Of a stretch of 22,449 bases of DNA, positions 21,435 to 22,449 are shown in pieces; within the stretch, counting starts at the first letter, position 1; each line of letters starts with the position of its first letter. The notes under the pieces were generated by a model, which saw only the letters and a list, made by a program, of their open reading frames with translations, made no database searches and was not told the DNA's origin. The translations under genes were made by a program, and so were the position numbers. Origin of the DNA: a virus. Location: positions 1 to 22,449 of the IMG/VR virus record IMGVR_UViG_3300049893_001189; one strand, given 5' to 3'.

Positions 21435-22449
21435 GCGAACTGAGTGAGGCCAAGGCCCTCGTCGGGGCCATGGACATCCGCGTTGCCAACGCCCTCGGCT
21501 CTGCCGGGCGCATCGACTACAAGACCGGCGTCGTCGCTGATGTCGCGGACCCGACTGACATCAAGGTCTACGTCCAAGGCGACACCATCGCCTCAGAGGG
21601 CTTCCGCATCAAGAACGGTCTCAGCCCCTCAGTGGGCAGCCGCGTCATCGTCGCTATCGACAAGGACCGAGATGACCGCTGGATCGAAGAGGTGCAGTCC
21701 GGGCTCTCGTTCGTCGCTCCGGTCGTCAGGGCTGGTGGCAGCAGCGGGGATGCCTACTTCGTTGGCGACGATGCAGTCATCGCTGACGGCAACATCGCCG
21801 ACACGCTGGTCATCAAGGGCCAGCAGAACCCGGCCAATGGCGCCATCGTCTTCGGCTCTGCCAAGGACACCAACCTCTATCGGGGTGCTGCGAACTATCT
21901 CAGGACAGACGACTCGCTTCACGCCTTGGGCTACATAGAGTCCGAGAACATCGTCACGGCCAACCATGGCGTGTCCGGCAAGGCCGTTCAAGTTGGCACC
22001 TACGATGGCGGCGTCAGCATGGGTGCTGGCATCACACTCAACTCTGACACGAACCTGTACCGGGAAAGTGCCAACGTCCTCAAGACCGACGACACCTTCA
22101 AGGCCGTCGGCGGGCTGTACACGGACGACGACATCGTGGGCACTGGTCCGCTCACTGTGGGTGGAACACAGGCAGACGGTAACGGGGTCGTCCTAGTTCG
22201 CGGCTTCAATGACCCGGAGTTCATCTTTCTGATCTACAACGGGGCAAACGGCGGGGTTATCCAACTCGGCTCCGGGGCCTCGTCTGGCGAGAGGGATGTC
22301 AACCTCTATCGCGCATCGGCCAATGTACTCAAGACCGACGACAGCCTTGAGGTTGTCGGGAACCTGACGGTCGGCGGCGGCTCCGGGACCATCTCGGCCA
22401 AGCCGCCCATCGAGCGGGTCTACACATCAGGCACGAGCCAGACGTGGAC
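21431..22449 (+). CDS. Tail fibre/spike protein with NLYR repeats (partial, runs off the edge)
   Basis: It is open from ATG 21431 to the right edge, 339 complete codons with no stop. Residues about 1-95 (MDIRVANALGSAGRIDYKTG, VYVQGDTIASEG, SVGSRVIVAIDKDRDDRW) form a small beta domain with the look of an OB/hub-binding anchor. Then come three copies of a motif NLYRxxANxLxTDDxxxxxG, at 21869-21931, 22049-22111 and 22298-22360 (60 and 83 residues apart), alternating with Gly-rich beta stretches. This motif recurs in tail fibre or shaft proteins of phages of high-GC Gram-positive hosts and suits a trimeric beta-helical shaft. The receptor-binding tip would lie beyond the window. Confidence 0.78.
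   Translation, partial: MSELSEAKALVGAMDIRVANALGSAGRIDYKTGVVADVADPTDIKVYVQGDTIASEGFRIKNGLSPSVGSRVIVAIDKDRDDRWIEEVQSGLSFVAPVVRAGGSSGDAYFVGDDAVIADGNIADTLVIKGQQNPANGAIVFGSAKDTNLYRGAANYLRTDDSLHALGYIESENIVTANHGVSGKAVQVGTYDGGVSMGAGITLNSDTNLYRESANVLKTDDTFKAVGGLYTDDDIVGTGPLTVGGTQADGNGVVLVRGFNDPEFIFLIYNGANGGVIQLGSGASSGERDVNLYRASANVLKTDDSLEVVGNLTVGGGSGTISAKPPIERVYTSGTSQTW

Noticed and set aside
1-22449. CRISPR array, insertion sequence or toxin-antitoxin pair
   Set aside because: No regularly spaced repeats, transposase motifs, terminal inverted repeats or small paired genes of that type were seen.

Overview
This window is the late structural region of a tailed, siphovirus-like temperate phage or prophage with high-GC DNA (roughly 60-65% by eye, strongly G/C at third codon positions). 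The modular tail proteins, the NLYR-type tail repeats, the GC content and the use of TTG/GTG starts suggest a phage of a high-GC Gram-positive (actinobacterial) host. That host assignment is inference; no host gene in the window proves it.

Layout. Positions 1-63 may be the 3' end of an upstream gene. A complete tRNA-Lys(CTT) follows at 92-166, then a pair of 12-bp direct repeats and a tyrosine integrase on the minus strand (237-1133). This is the usual tRNA-anchored attachment-site arrangement. A 398-bp divergent intergenic region (1134-1531) holds an inverted repeat and candidate promoters. Everything after it is on the plus strand and tightly packed, often with ATGA or TGATG overlaps: an FmdB-like zinc ribbon, small and large terminase, a Com-like zinc finger, a small unknown protein, portal, a protease-scaffold fusion, major capsid protein (TTG start), a small unknown, a GT4-type glycosyltransferase, a very basic 71-aa protein, head-tail connector, neck/virion-morphogenesis protein, tail terminator, major tail tube protein, a tail assembly chaperone with an apparent programmed frameshift, tape measure protein, a 1228-aa modular distal tail protein (carbohydrate-binding-like domain, seven Ig-like repeats, FN3, ring-type domain), a tail hub protein, and the start of a fibre/spike protein that runs off the right edge.

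How the genes work together. Terminase packages DNA through the portal into a head built from the capsid protein and matured by the protease-scaffold. The connector, neck and tail terminator proteins join the head to a tail whose tube polymerises along the tape measure under control of the chaperone pair. The last three genes form the adsorption apparatus. Hairpins follow the two most abundant structural genes (capsid and tail tube), and a strong terminator-like hairpin sits just before the tape measure gene. The window holds no lysis, replication or repressor genes.

The most unusual signals are compositional and translational. I found no AGCT anywhere in 22.4 kb. TCGA is common but never appears as YTCGAR, GTCGAC or ATCGAT, and GCCGGC also appears to be absent. 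Synonymous codon choice is visibly bent to achieve this. The tail chaperone needs a +1 (or -2) frameshift, not the usual -1. A glycosyltransferase lies inside the capsid operon.
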